Program-made: the position numbers and the translations under genes | From: Janibacter sp. Soil728 | GTDB taxonomy: Bacteria; Actinomycetota; Actinomycetes; Actinomycetales; Dermatophilaceae | Length of the DNA stretch: 64,000 nucleotides | Assembly: GCF_001428305.1 (NCBI RefSeq) | Contig: NZ_LMRZ01000003.1 | Coordinates: 382,225-446,224 of the forward strand | Direction: 5' to 3' | Part shown: in pieces, positions 22,244-34,600 of the stretch | Layout: the number at the start of each line of letters is the position of its first letter | How positions within the stretch are numbered: the stretch's first letter is position 1 | The notes under the pieces: generated by a model | What the model was told of the DNA's origin: nothing | The model's input: the letters and a program-made list of their open reading frames with translations, nothing else | Databases searched by the model: none

Positions 22244-24589
22244 TCAGGCGGTGTCGCAGGCGTCGATGACGGCCGAGACGGCCCGTCCCACGGCCGCTGG
22301 GGCCAGCTCGCGCCCCTGCGCATCCGTGACGTAGAAGGTGTCGAGGGTCTGCCCGGCGAAGGTCGAGATGTGGGCCGAGCGGATCCGCAGCCCCTCCCGC
22401 GTCAGGGCCCTCCCGAGGTCGTGCAGCAGGCCAGCCCTGTCGTGCGAGCGCACCTCGAGCACGGTGGCTCCGCTGCCGGCGCTCGGCAGGACGAAGGCGC
22501 TGGTGCCGGCGGTGGCGACCGACGACATCGGGTCGTTCCGGCGTGGCGACAGCGCCGTCAGAGCGGCTCGGTCGCCGGCCTCGAGCCGGGTCAGCCCCGC
22601 CGCCAGCCGGCTGGTCTCGGGCGCGTCACCGCCCGGGGACTCGACGAACCACTCGTCCACCGCGATGCCCTCGGTGGTGGCCAGCCGGGCCCGACGCACG
22701 GTCATGCCGTGGGCGGCGAGGAGTCCGGCGGTGTCGGCGAAGAGCCCCACCCGGTCGCGGCAGTGGACGGTCACCGTCCATCCCCCCGGTCCGGGCTCGA
22801 CGCGTACGTGCACCCGTCCGGCCGTGACGTCCTCGAGGGCAGTGGGGTCCATGGTCGGTGCAGGGGCCAGCGGTGGAAGGTGTGGCGCACGGCCCGTGAG
22901 GCGCTCTCGCACCAGTCCGGTCAGGGAGTCGAGCAGGCTTGCCCGCCAGTCGGTCCACGCCACGGGCCCGGCCGCGCGTGCATCGGCGATCGTCAGCGCC
23001 CGCAACAGCTCGAAGGTCTGCGGGTCCTCCCCCACCAGCCGGCACACGGAGTCCACGGTCGCCGGGTCCGACAGGTCCCGGCGGGTGGCGGTCTCGATGA
23101 GCGTCAGGTGCTCGCGGACGAGCAGGACGACGGTGGCACGCTCCTCGTCGGGCAGGCCCCATCGCCGCAGCACGAGATCGGCGATGTCGCCCCCGGTGCG
23201 TGAGTGGTCCCGGGCTCCAGCGATCTTGCCGATGTCGTGCAGGAGGGCTGCGAGGTGGAGCAGGTCGGCTCGCGCGACATCGCGCCCGACGACCGTGGCC
23301 TGCGAGACCGTCTCGAGGAGGTGTCGCTCGACGGTGTGCCGATGGATCGGGTGGTGCTGCGGCCGGCCACGCACCGCCGCCCACTCGGGCAGCCACCGCT
23401 CGACCACGCCGACCTGGTCCAGGCCCTCCCAGACGCTCGGCAGACCTCGCCCCGCGGCGAGCAGGTCCGTGAGCAGGTCCCGGTGCTGCTGGCTCCAAGG
23501 ACGCGATGGGTCGGGGCAGGCAGCGAGGTTGGTGAGCGTCTGCGGCGAGAGCGGCAGCCCGGCACGGGCCGCGACCACCGCAGCACGAAGGGGGAGGGTC
23601 GGGTCGGCGCTGGCGAGCCGGGTCGAGCCGAGGACCGCTTCCCCGTCGTGGACGAAGAGTCCGTGGCCGAGCGGTGTCATCGTCGGGCGCCGGGGGCCGA
23701 CCCGCAGGGTGCGTGCCCGCTGGCTCTGGCCGGCGCGTCGCATGGTCGCCTCGAGCGCCCAGGCGATGGTGCGAGCCGACGTGGAGACGGTGGTGAGCAG
23801 CTCGTCGCGATCAGCGAGGCCGAGCAGCGCCGCCACAGCGTCGTGCTCCTCACGCAGCAGACGATCACGCCCGCGTCCGGTCACGACGTGCAGGGCGTCC
23901 CGCACGTCGAGGAGCCGCTCGAGCGCCGGGCCCACCGACCCGTGGGGGCGGTCGGTCAGCCACGCCCTGGTCAGGGCGTCGAGCACCGTCACATCACGCA
24001 GGCCGCCGAGCGCCTCCTTCAGGTCCGGCTCGACCTGCTGGCTGAGCTCTCCGTGCCGGTGGTGTCGCGCGCGGACGGACTCGACGAACTGCGGCAGCCG
24101 GGTCCGTGCGCCCGACCGCCAGTCGTGGGCGACGGTCGCCCGTACCCCGGCGACCAGCTCCTCATCGCCCGCGACGAGCGACAGGTCGAGCAGACCGACC
24201 GCAGCCGACAGGTCGTGACGGGCGATGTCCCGGCACTCGCGGCTGGAGCGCACGGAGTGGTCGAGGGAGAGCCCCGAGTCCCAGATCGGGTACCAGAGGC
24301 GGTCGGCCATCTCGGTGAGGGACTCCCCCTTCGTGCTGCGACCGTCGTGGACGAGCACCAGATCGAGGTCGCTGAGCGGGCCCGACGTCCCGCGCCCGAG
24401 GGAGCCGACGGCCGCGAGCGCGATGCCCTCGTGCTCACCGACGGCACCGGCGTAGAGCTCTCCCAGCCAGGCGCGGGTCGCGTCGGCGATGGCGGCCCGC
24501 CGGGCCGGGCCGGCGCCCGGGAGGGTGAACTCCCGGGTGCCGGCGAGGTCGAGGCGGGTGGCCCGCAGGTCGTCTCCGGTCGCTGTCAT
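22244..24589 (-). CDS. glnD: PII uridylyl/adenylyltransferase GlnD
   Basis: Modifies and demodifies the PII protein in response to glutamine. 781 residues: nucleotidyltransferase domain with GSLGRGTSGPLSDLDLVLVHD-type motif (Gly-Ser then the DLD metal pair, about residues 62-82), a GlnD linker, an HD domain (HRHTVERHLLE, LLHDIGKIAGARDHS) and two C-terminal ACT domains (WTVTVHCRDRVGLFADTAGLL; LEVRSHDRAGLLHDLGRAL). In studied actinobacteria GlnD adenylylates rather than uridylylates PII. Third gene of amtB-glnK-glnD, 13 bp after glnK. Confidence 0.96.
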   Translation of the reverse strand: MTATGDDLRATRLDLAGTREFTLPGAGPARRAAIADATRAWLGELYAGAVGEHEGIALAAVGSLGRGTSGPLSDLDLVLVHDGRSTKGESLTEMADRLWYPIWDSGLSLDHSVRSSRECRDIARHDLSAAVGLLDLSLVAGDEELVAGVRATVAHDWRSGARTRLPQFVESVRARHHRHGELSQQVEPDLKEALGGLRDVTVLDALTRAWLTDRPHGSVGPALERLLDVRDALHVVTGRGRDRLLREEHDAVAALLGLADRDELLTTVSTSARTIAWALEATMRRAGQSQRARTLRVGPRRPTMTPLGHGLFVHDGEAVLGSTRLASADPTLPLRAAVVAARAGLPLSPQTLTNLAACPDPSRPWSQQHRDLLTDLLAAGRGLPSVWEGLDQVGVVERWLPEWAAVRGRPQHHPIHRHTVERHLLETVSQATVVGRDVARADLLHLAALLHDIGKIAGARDHSRTGGDIADLVLRRWGLPDEERATVVLLVREHLTLIETATRRDLSDPATVDSVCRLVGEDPQTFELLRALTIADARAAGPVAWTDWRASLLDSLTGLVRERLTGRAPHLPPLAPAPTMDPTALEDVTAGRVHVRVEPGPGGWTVTVHCRDRVGLFADTAGLLAAHGMTVRRARLATTEGIAVDEWFVESPGGDAPETSRLAAGLTRLEAGDRAALTALSPRRNDPMSSVATAGTSAFVLPSAGSGATVLEVRSHDRAGLLHDLGRALTREGLRIRSAHISTFAGQTLDTFYVTDAQGRELAPAAVGRAVSAVIDACDTA

Positions 24590-24602
24590 GAGGCTCCGAG
24601 GC

Positions 24603-26377
<1,775 letters not shown>

Positions 26378-26422
26378 GTGCCACAGACTGCGAGAGCAGC
26401 ATTTCATCTCGGGGCGCTCCAG

Positions 26423-26438
26423 GTTACGTGGGTGTTTC
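26423..26438 (-). promoter_or_regulatory. Candidate GlnR box upstream of amtB
   Basis: On the amtB strand the sequence reads GAAAC, six bases (acccac), GTAAC. This matches the half-site pair of the actinobacterial GlnR consensus (gTnAC-n6-GaAAC arrays) with exact 6-base spacing. Only one clear pair is present. It would activate amtB-glnK-glnD under nitrogen limitation. Confidence 0.6.
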
Positions 26439-26577
26439 GCTCCCGGGCCGTGGGTTAAGCCTCTGTGACGCGCCCGGGCTGCGGCCGCCAGCCCAGGTGG
26501 CATACGGTGAGGCCGCAGACACAACTTCCGGGGGGAACGCCTGTGCGCCCACTCCCGACGTACCAGCAGGGAGAACC

Positions 26578-27318
26578 ATGAGCATGCCGCCCCCCGGCCC
26601 CGGGCAGCCGGGACCGCGCCCCCAGGGACCGAGCAACAACCAGCCGCCCTACGGCCAGCCCTACGGTCAGCAGCCGCCGTATGGCCAGCAGCCGTCGTAT
26701 GGCCAGCAGCCGCCCGGCGGCACGCCCTACGGCGCACCGTACGGCGCACCCGGCGGCGGCGTTCCCCCGCGCAAGGGCGGGGTCCCGGTCTGGGCCTGGG
26801 TCGTGGGCGGGATCGCGCTGGTCCTCGTGCTGTGCCTCTGCGGTGGGATCGGCCTCGTCGCCCTGTCGGACGACGACTCGTCGTCATCGTCCACGACGAC
26901 GTCATCCACATCGACGTCGACGACCGAGTCCCCCACCGAGTCCTCGACCTCCGAGACGACGACTCCCCCGACCTCGAGCGACTCGTCGACGTTCACCGTG
27001 CCGCCGGCCACGCCGTCCACGTCGAGTGCGCCCCCGACCCCGGCCGGGTCGAAGGCCAACACCAACACCTCGCTGAAGCTCCCCGCCGACGAGGTCGAGA
27101 CGCAGATCGCCAACGGGATGAAGGCCTACGGCCACACGAAGTCCGACATCAGCTGCCCCTCCGACCTCGTGCTCGTCGCTGGCCGTAAGGCCTTCTGCAC
27201 CGCCCCGGTCCCCGGCAAGAGCGGCACGACCTCGACGGTCACCGTCGAGGTCGTCTGGGCCGTCATCGTCGGCTCCGACGCCCGCTACTACCTCAACTTC
27301 AACCAGCCGCTGAACTAG
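26578..27318 (+). CDS. DUF4333 membrane protein with proline/glutamine-rich N-terminus
   Basis: 246 residues. The cytoplasmic N-terminus is a Pro/Gly/Tyr/Gln repeat (PPYGQPYGQQPPYGQQ units), followed by one transmembrane segment (VWAWVVGGIALVLVLCLCGG), a Ser/Thr-rich linker of about 70 residues, and an extracellular DUF4333 domain with two cysteines (ISCPSDLVL, KAFCTAPV) ending YYLNFNQPLN. Such proteins are common in actinobacteria, with unknown role at the envelope. Start ATG at 26578 behind GGGAG. It is divergent from amtB and followed by a strong terminator. Confidence 0.88.
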   Translation: MSMPPPGPGQPGPRPQGPSNNQPPYGQPYGQQPPYGQQPSYGQQPPGGTPYGAPYGAPGGGVPPRKGGVPVWAWVVGGIALVLVLCLCGGIGLVALSDDDSSSSSTTTSSTSTSTTESPTESSTSETTTPPTSSDSSTFTVPPATPSTSSAPPTPAGSKANTNTSLKLPADEVETQIANGMKAYGHTKSDISCPSDLVLVAGRKAFCTAPVPGKSGTTSTVTVEVVWAVIVGSDARYYLNFNQPLN

Positions 27319-27332
27319 TCCCTCTCAGCAGT

Positions 27333-27378
27333 CACGCACAGGGCCCCGACCGCGTCTGCGGTCGGGGCCCTGTGCGTG
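27333..27378. terminator. Strong bidirectional terminator
   Basis: A perfect 21-bp stem (arm begins cacgcacagggccccgac) with a 4-base gtct loop lies between the convergent DUF4333 gene and ftsY. Confidence 0.9.
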
Positions 27379-27392
27379 AGGCGTGCGGCCGA

Positions 27393-28811
27393 TCAGCCGA
27401 CGATCGCGTCGACGAAGGCCTCCGGGACGAAGGGAGCCAGGTCGTCCGGGCCCTCACCGAGGCCCACGAGCTTGACCGGAACCCCGAGCTGGCGCTGCAC
27501 GGCCACGACGATGCCGCCCTTGGCGGTGCCGTCGAGCTTGGTCAGCACGACACCGGTGACGTCGACGGCCTCGGCGAAGACCTTGGCCTGGGCCAGACCG
27601 TTCTGCCCCGTGGTCGCGTCGAGCACGAGGAGGACCTCGTCGATCGGGGTCTGCTTCTCGATGACCCGCTTGACCTTGGCCAGCTCGTCCATGAGCCCGA
27701 CCTTGTTGTGCAGCCGACCCGCGGTGTCGATGATCACCACGTCGACCTCGGCGTCCGCTGCGGCCTTGACCGCGTCGAAGGCCACGGCTGCGGGGTCGGC
27801 GCCCTCGCGGTCGCTGCGCACGGTGGGTACGCCCACGCGGGCGCCCCAGGTCTCGAGCTGGTCGGCAGCCGCCGCGCGGAAGGTGTCCGCAGCACCGAGC
27901 AGGACGTCTCGGTCGTTGGCCACGAGGACGCGTGCCAGCTTGCCGACGGTCGTCGTCTTGCCGGTGCCGTTGACCCCGACGACGAGGATGCAGGCCGGAC
28001 GATCGCCGACACGTGAGGCGGCCAGGCCACGGTCCATGGTCGGGTCGACGAGTGCGAGCAGGTCGGAGTAGAGCCAGTCCTTGGCGACCTCGGGGTCCGT
28101 GGTGCCGTCGACGGACACGTGGGCACGAAGGGAGTCGACGAGCTCGGTCGTCGGCTCCATGCCGAGGTCGGCGATGAGCAGGGTGTCCTCGACCTCCTCC
28201 CAGTCCTCCTCGGAGAGCGTGCCCTGGGAGAGCAGCGCGAGCAGGCCCTTGCCGATCGCTCCGTTGGAACGGGCCAGCCGCGAGCGCAACGCCCGCATCC
28301 GGTCGCGGGTGGGAGCAGGGGTGTCGAGCTGCTGCTCCGGCTCGGTCGTGGTCTCTGGTTCGGCCGCGACCTCGGGCTCAGCGGGGGTCGCGGGCTCGGC
28401 CGGGACCTCGGCGGGCGCCTCTGCGGGGGCTTCGGCCGGCGGTGCAACAGTCCGGGCCCGCTCGGCGCCCTCGTCCGAGGCAGGCGGGGTGAAGTCCTCG
28501 TCTGCCGGCGTCGTGGCCGGCGTCGTCACCGCCTCGGGGGTGGTCTCCTGCTGCTCGGCCGGCGGCTGCTCCCCCTTCGCCTCCTGCGGCGGGGCCTGCG
28601 ACTGGGTGTGCTCGCTCGGCCGGTCCAGCACGATCGTGCCGCTGCGGTGGTCGGTCGCGCCCTTGGGGCGCTCCGGGGGGCGGTGCTCCTTCGGGAGTTC
28701 CTTGGTCTTGCCGCCTCCGCCGCGTAGCAGGCCCACTGCAAGTCCTCCGAGGAGAAGCAGGAGGCCGACGGCGACGGCGATGTACTCGGTCAGTGTGTCG
28801 ATGCCCATCAC
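27393..28811 (-). CDS. ftsY: SRP receptor FtsY
   Basis: Membrane-associated GTPase that receives Ffh-ribosome complexes at the translocon. 472 residues: an N-terminal hydrophobic anchor (EYIAVAVGLLLLLGGLAVGLL), a long acidic Glu/Ala/Pro linker (about residues 35-160), then the NG domain with VNGTGKTTTVGKLA, DTAGRLHNK, and LTKLDGTAKGG, ending FVPEAFVDAIVG. The anchor makes it the membrane-bound actinobacterial type. Alternative start one codon in (MGIDTL). The partner gene ffh is 5 kb away, across the glnD operon. Confidence 0.96.
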   Translation of the reverse strand: MMGIDTLTEYIAVAVGLLLLLGGLAVGLLRGGGGKTKELPKEHRPPERPKGATDHRSGTIVLDRPSEHTQSQAPPQEAKGEQPPAEQQETTPEAVTTPATTPADEDFTPPASDEGAERARTVAPPAEAPAEAPAEVPAEPATPAEPEVAAEPETTTEPEQQLDTPAPTRDRMRALRSRLARSNGAIGKGLLALLSQGTLSEEDWEEVEDTLLIADLGMEPTTELVDSLRAHVSVDGTTDPEVAKDWLYSDLLALVDPTMDRGLAASRVGDRPACILVVGVNGTGKTTTVGKLARVLVANDRDVLLGAADTFRAAAADQLETWGARVGVPTVRSDREGADPAAVAFDAVKAAADAEVDVVIIDTAGRLHNKVGLMDELAKVKRVIEKQTPIDEVLLVLDATTGQNGLAQAKVFAEAVDVTGVVLTKLDGTAKGGIVVAVQRQLGVPVKLVGLGEGPDDLAPFVPEAFVDAIVG

Positions 28812-28853
28812 GGGGCCATCCTCGCAGGATCACCTGACCGCGACGAACCACCC

Positions 28854-29309
28854 TCAGGAGCGAAGGGAGGGCACCGGAACCTCGCGCTCGGGGTGGGCCG
28901 CGAGGGCGCGCGCCCAGGCGAGCAGCCCCACGACGTCGATGCCGTGCGGGGCTAGGGCGACGTACGGGGCGATGGCGTCGCCGCCACGGGTCGTCACGCT
29001 TGTCGCGCCCGCAGTGTTGCCGCGACGTTGGTGGGTGAGCCCGACCGCGAGCTGGGCCAGCCCCTGCCACAGGGCCCGCTCGGGCTCCGGCGCTCCCTTC
29101 CACTGCTCCTCGAGGACCTCGTGGGCGTGGAAGGGCATCTCGCGATCGAGGTAGGCCTGGGCATCGGCGATGGCCTCGTCGGGTGTGCGGTCACGGGCCT
29201 CGACCCGCTCCACGCCAGGGCTTCCGTGCGGCAGGGGCCGGCCGAGCCCGTCGCGGGGCCGGGCGTTTTCGGCCCGCCCCCGCGCGTCGCGGTCCCGCTC
29301 AGGAGTCAT
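28854..29309 (-). CDS. DUF309-family protein
   Basis: 151 residues from the ATG at 29309 (MTPERDRDARGRAEN). After a polar N-terminus, the family core is clear: FHAHEVLEEQWKGAPEPERA, followed by LWQGLAQLAVGLTHQRRGN. DUF309 proteins are small helical proteins of unknown function. It ends 7 bp before the M13 peptidase gene region and reads in the same direction; the three genes smc-side to DUF309 may form one unit. Confidence 0.88.
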   Translation of the reverse strand: MTPERDRDARGRAENARPRDGLGRPLPHGSPGVERVEARDRTPDEAIADAQAYLDREMPFHAHEVLEEQWKGAPEPERALWQGLAQLAVGLTHQRRGNTAGATSVTTRGGDAIAPYVALAPHGIDVVGLLAWARALAAHPEREVPVPSLRS

Positions 29310-29316
29310 CGCGGAC

Positions 29317-31305
29317 TCAGAAGAGCGAGACCCGCTGCTGCGGGTCGAGCCACATCCCGTCGCCCTCACGCGTGTCGAAGGCGGCATGGAAGGCGTCGAT
29401 GTTGCGCACGGCGTTGGCGCGCACGTCCTGAGGACTGTGCGGGTCGATCGCGAGCAACCGCACGGCCTCCTCCGGGCGGGCGTCGCCGCACCAGACGCGG
29501 GCCCAGTTGCTGAAGAAGCGCTGCTCTCCGGTCAAGCCGTCCTCGTCGACCGCCTGTGCCGCCTCGCCGGCGGCGATGAGATAGGCGGCATGACCGATGG
29601 CCAGGCCACCGATGTCGCCGATGTTTTCACCCACGGTCAGGGCGCCGTTGACGGTGTGGCCGGGCGCATTGCGCGTCGTCAACCCGTCGAACTGCGCGAT
29701 GAGGGCGTCGCGCCGCGCCTCGAAGGCGCTGCGGTCCTCCTCGGTCCACCAGTCGCGCAGGTTGCCCTGGCCGTCGAAGGTCGAGCCGGCGTCGTCGAAG
29801 CCGTGGCCGATCTCGTGCCCGATGACGGCGCCGATGCCGCCGTAGTTGTCGGCGTCGTCACCCTCGGCATCGAAGAAGGGTGGTTGCAGGATCGCTGCGG
29901 GGAAGACGATCTCGTTGAGCCCGGGGTTGTAGTAGGCGTTGACCGTCTGCGGCGTGAGGAACCACTCGTCGCGGTCCACCGGCCCGCCGAGCTTGGCGAG
30001 GGCCCGGTCGACCTCGAAGGCAGCCACCCGGCGGACATTGCCGACGAGGTCGTCCTCGTGGATCTCGACGGAGGAGTAGTCGCGCCAGGTGCTCGGGTGC
30101 CCCACCTTGGGGGTGAAGGCCTCGAGCTTGGCGATGGCCTGCTGCTGGGTCGCCTCGCTCATCCACTCGGCGGCGGCGAAGGAACGACGGAAGGCCTCGA
30201 CGAGGTGGTCCACCAGCTCGGCCATCCGCTCGCGCGCGGCCGGCGGGAAGTGCCGAGCGACGTAGAGCTCACCGACGGCCTCACCGAGAGAGGCATCGAC
30301 GAGAGAGACGCCGCGCTTCCACCGGGCGCGCTGCTGCGGTATGCCGGAGAGGGTGCGCCCGACGAAGTCGAACTCCTCGTCGACGATCCGCGCGTCGAGG
30401 TAGGCCGCGTTGGACTGGACGATGCGCAGCCGCAGCCAGTCGCGCCAGGTCGCCAGCTCAGTGGAGTCCAGGGTGCGGGAGAGGCCGCGCAGGAAGTCTG
30501 GCTGGCGCACGACGACCTCGGCGAAGGGGGCCTCGCTGCCGAGTCCGGCCGCCCAGGCTCCCCAGTCGATCGCGGGAGCGAGGTCGGTCAGCCCTGCCGC
30601 ATCGACGAGCGTGTAGGTCTTGACCGGGTCCCGGTTGCTCACCCGGTCCCAGTGGTCCTTGGCGAGCGTGGTCTCGAGGTCGACGACGCGATCGGCAGTC
30701 TGCGCAGCGGACTCCTCGTCGAGACCGAGCGCCAGCGAGAAGAGGCGGGTGACGTGCTCACGGTAGGCGGTCAGCGTCGCCGCGTGCTGCTCGTCGCGGT
30801 AGTAGGACTCGTCCGGCAGGCCGAGACCGCCCTGCTCGAGATAGAGGACATAGCGCGACGAATCGCGGTCATCGGTGTTGACGAAGGGCATGACGAACCC
30901 ACTGACGCCCTCGCGCGCCAGCCGGCCGGTCAGGGCGACCAGGTCGGGGACGCTCGTGGCCTCGTCGACGCCTGCGAGGAGATCAGCGATCGGTGCGGTC
31001 CCGAGCTGGTCCGCGCGGGCCTCGTCGAGGAAGGACCGGTAGAGGGCGCCGACCTTGCCGGCGACGTGGTCGGCCGCGATCTCGCCCGTCTCGACCTGCT
31101 GGGCGACGTCTTCGATGAGGGCACGCACGTCCTCCTCGGCCCGCTCACGCAGGACGTCGAAGGCCCCGTAGCGCCCCCGGTCGGCCGGGATCTCCACGGC
31201 CTCGAGCCAGTGGTTGTTGACGTGCCCGAAGAGGTCGTCCTGCGGCCGGACCCGCGGATCGACGGGGCCCTTGAAGGCGGGTGTGCGGTCGGTCACGGAA
31301 CTCAT
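29317..31305 (-). CDS. M13-family zinc metallopeptidase (PepO/neprilysin type)
   Basis: 662-residue oligopeptidase. Gluzincin motif HEIGH at residues 497-501 (VIGHEIGHGFDD), the third zinc ligand in GENIGDIGG about 60 residues on, the NAYYNPGLNEIVFPAAI substrate stretch upstream, and the CGDARPEEAVR C-terminal end region. There is no signal peptide, so it is probably cytoplasmic, degrading peptides. The start overlaps the stop of the small membrane gene upstream by four bases. Confidence 0.95.
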   Translation of the reverse strand: MSSVTDRTPAFKGPVDPRVRPQDDLFGHVNNHWLEAVEIPADRGRYGAFDVLRERAEEDVRALIEDVAQQVETGEIAADHVAGKVGALYRSFLDEARADQLGTAPIADLLAGVDEATSVPDLVALTGRLAREGVSGFVMPFVNTDDRDSSRYVLYLEQGGLGLPDESYYRDEQHAATLTAYREHVTRLFSLALGLDEESAAQTADRVVDLETTLAKDHWDRVSNRDPVKTYTLVDAAGLTDLAPAIDWGAWAAGLGSEAPFAEVVVRQPDFLRGLSRTLDSTELATWRDWLRLRIVQSNAAYLDARIVDEEFDFVGRTLSGIPQQRARWKRGVSLVDASLGEAVGELYVARHFPPAARERMAELVDHLVEAFRRSFAAAEWMSEATQQQAIAKLEAFTPKVGHPSTWRDYSSVEIHEDDLVGNVRRVAAFEVDRALAKLGGPVDRDEWFLTPQTVNAYYNPGLNEIVFPAAILQPPFFDAEGDDADNYGGIGAVIGHEIGHGFDDAGSTFDGQGNLRDWWTEEDRSAFEARRDALIAQFDGLTTRNAPGHTVNGALTVGENIGDIGGLAIGHAAYLIAAGEAAQAVDEDGLTGEQRFFSNWARVWCGDARPEEAVRLLAIDPHSPQDVRANAVRNIDAFHAAFDTREGDGMWLDPQQRVSLF

Positions 31306-31583
31306 GAGGCCTGTCGCTTGGTGGGCGTGACCGGCTTGTCCGTGGCGGCGCCCTTGGTGAGCGTGGCGCCCTTGTCGACCGACCGCTTGGACGTGGCGCT
31401 GGAGATCAGGTCGGACGTGCGGCTCGCTGCGCCGTCGGCCCCCTCACGCACCTTGACCACGACGCGCTCGCCGCGCGCGGTGAGGACCTCGCGGCCCTCG
31501 CGCCTGGCAGGGATGGCGACCAGACTCATGACGGCGACTGACAGGGCGAGGCACAGCAGCAGTCCTACGATCATGGCGGTCAT
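31302..31583 (-). CDS. Small single-span membrane protein
   Basis: 93 residues from the ATG at 31583: MTAMIVGLLLCLALSVAVMS is an N-terminal membrane span, followed by ARREGREVLTARGERVVVKV and a lysine/threonine-rich tail (TKGAATDKPVTPTKRQAS). The stop overlaps the M13 peptidase start (ATGA), suggesting coupled expression. Unknown function. Confidence 0.72.
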   Translation of the reverse strand: MTAMIVGLLLCLALSVAVMSLVAIPARREGREVLTARGERVVVKVREGADGAASRTSDLISSATSKRSVDKGATLTKGAATDKPVTPTKRQAS

Positions 31584-31662
31584 GGCCCCATGGTCCTCTC
31601 TCAGGTCAGGCTGCTCAACTCGACCCGCCGTCCGGACCTCGACGGACTGAGGCGGTGGGAGG

Positions 31663-34600
31663 TCAGGCCGGCTGTGCCTGGCCCTCGGGGGCGACGTCAC
31701 GCAGTCGCTGGCTGACGACGGTGGTGATGCCGTCACCGCGCATCGATACGCCGTAGAGCGCGTCGGCGACCTCCATCGTCTTCTTCTGGTGGGTGATGAC
31801 GATCAGCTGACTGGAGTCGCGCAGCTCTTCGAAGAGCATGATGAGTCGGCCGAGGTTGGTGTCGTCGAGCGCTGCCTCCACCTCGTCCATGATGTAGAAG
31901 GGCGAGGGCCGCGCCTTGAAGATCGACACGAGCAGAGCCACCGCGACGAGCGAGCGCTCGCCTCCCGAGAGCAGCGAGAGGCGCTTGACCTTCTTGCCCG
32001 GCGGGCGCGCCTCGACCTCGATCCCGGTCGTCAGCATGTTGCTGGGGTCGGTGAGGATGAGCCGCCCCTCACCCCCTGGGAAGAGTCGGGAGAAGACCCC
32101 TTCGAACTGCTCGGCGGTGTCGGCGAAGGCCTCGGAGAAGACCTGCTCGACCCGCTCGTCGATCTCGGCGACGATCGACAGCAGGTCCTTCTTGGACTGG
32201 CGCAGGTCCTCCAGCTGGGTGGTGAGGAAGGTGTGCCGCTCCTCGAGCGCCGCGAACTCCTCCAGCGCCAGCGGGTTGACCCGGCCCAATGCCTTCAGCC
32301 CGCGCTCGGCGGTGCGCAGCCGCTTCTCCTGGACCTCACGCACATAGGGCTGCGGCTGCGGGAAGTCCTCGGCCTGCGGGTCCTCGTCGGGACCGGCGAC
32401 GTGAGGGACGAGCTGGTGCGGGCCGTACTCCTCCATGAGGGCGTCCGGGTCGACCCCCAGCTCCTCGATCGCCTTGCTCTGCAGCTGCTCGATCCGCGCG
32501 ATCTGCTGGGCCCGGGCGACCTCGTCGCGGTGCACCTCGTCGGTCAGCTCACGCAGGGAGTCCTGCTGCCCGGTCAGCTCGGTGCGCAGGCCACGCAGGG
32601 CCTCGTCGCGCTCCACACGGGCGGCCTCCCCCGTGTCGCGCTGCTGGGCAGCCACGACGGACGCAGCGGTGATGCGCTCTGCCGACCAGCGGGCAGCGGT
32701 CTCGACGGCGGCAGCCACCTCGGCCTCGCGGCGGCGACGCTCCCGGCGGGCCCGCAGTCGCTCCCGCGCGGCGATCTCGTTGCGGGCTGCGCCCTCGAGC
32801 GACTCCGCCCGACCGTGCAGCGACCGGGCTCGCTCTTCCTTGGTCCGAAGGGCGAGACGCACCTCGGTCTCCGCGGTGCGGGCAGATCTCGCCTCCAGCT
32901 CGAGACGCTCACGGTCGTCGGCCGACTCGTCGCTCTCGTCCTCCGTCGGCGCCGCGGACGCATCCTGAAGTCGTTGCTCGAGCTCGGCGAACTCGGCCCT
33001 GTCGGTCTCCAGCGCGGTGGAGACGTCGGCAATCTTGGCCCGGGTGCGCTCGGCCTCGGCTCGCGCCGTGCGGGTCGTGGTGCCCAGACCGCCCAGCTGC
33101 TCGGCGACGGCTGCCATCCGGGCATCGGACTCGTGCAGCGCCTCCATGGCGCCGTCCAGGATCTCGCGTCGCTCCGCGAGTACGTTGCGGGCCGTCGTGA
33201 GGGCGAAGGTCGACTCCTCGCTGCGCCGCGTGGCGTCCTGCAGCGTCGAGCGGGTCTCGTCGACGGCGGCCTGCAGCTCGAGCAGGCTGGGAGCGGCGCT
33301 CGACCCGCCGCGCACGAAGCCGGGTCCGTAGACGTCACCGTCGCGGGTGACCGCGGTCAGGTGGCCGACCTGGGCCAGGAGGGCCAGGGCTGCGGGTGTG
33401 TCCGCGACGATGGCGACGCGCTCGAGGACCTGGTCGACCGCGGGGCGCACCCCGTCGGGCGCCTCGACCACGTCGAGAGCCCACACCGCACCGTCCGGCA
33501 GGCCGGGCCAGGTCGACCGGTCGGAGGGTCGGGCAGTGGCCCCGACGACGAGGGTCGCCCGGCCGGAGTCGTCCGCGCGCAGCCGCTCGACCGCGCGGGC
33601 CGCAGCGTCGATGCTGCCCACGGCGAGCGCATTGCCCGCCTGGTCCAGAGCCGCGGCGACGGCGGCCTCGTGGCCACCGCTCACCGTGACGAGCTCGGCG
33701 ACGGAGCCGAGGATCTCGTGCTCGCCGTCGGCTGCCTCGCGCAGCGCCTCGACCCCGTCCTTGCGGCGCAGGCTCAGCTCCAGGGCCTCGAGGCGGGCCT
33801 GTGCCGACTGACGGTCACGGTCAGCGGTGCGACCGGCCTCGACGATCCGCTCGACCTCTTCGGCGGCAGCGTCGTGCGCGTCGGTCGCGCGCTCGTAGAC
33901 CTCGTCGAGGCCCTCTTCGCTCCCTTCCTCGTCGGCGATCGTGCCCTCGAGGCGGTGGAACTCGCGCTCGGCCTCGCTGGCCCGGGCGAGCGCCGTGGCG
34001 ACGCTCTCCTCGAGCCGACCGACCTCGGCCTCGCGGGCCTCGATGCGCGAACGGCGGGCGCCGACCTGGCCAGCCAGCCGAGCCAGTCCTTCACGACGGT
34101 CGGCGGCACGCTGCGCCAGGGCAGCGATGCGCTGCTGCTCGGCGGTGAAGGCCTTCTCCAGTCCTTCGCGAGCGGCAACGGCCTCGGCAAGCTCCTCGGT
34201 GATCCGGGCGATCTCGGCGCGCAGCGCCTCCTCGTCCGCCCGGGCCTGGGCTGCCTGCGCCCGCAGCGCCTCGGGATCGCGGCCACTCGTCGTCTCGACC
34301 TCTTCGTCCTGCCCGAGCAGACGCACCCGCTCCGCGGCCAGGGACGCGGTCGCTGCCAGCCGGTCGGCCAGCGAGGCCAGACGCACGGCCCGCTGCTGGG
34401 CGGCCGCCAGGTCGGCGGCTGCAGCGGCGCCCGCCTCCTCGTGCTCGGTGATACGGGTACGGGCGGCAAGGACCGCCTGCTCCAAGGCCTTGCGCCGCTC
34501 GAGCATGGCCTGCTCGTCGGCGACCTCCTGCTCGAGGGCGGACGTCATCCGCACCAGGTCGTCGGCGAGCAGCCGGTAGCGCGCGTCACGGGCATCGGCC

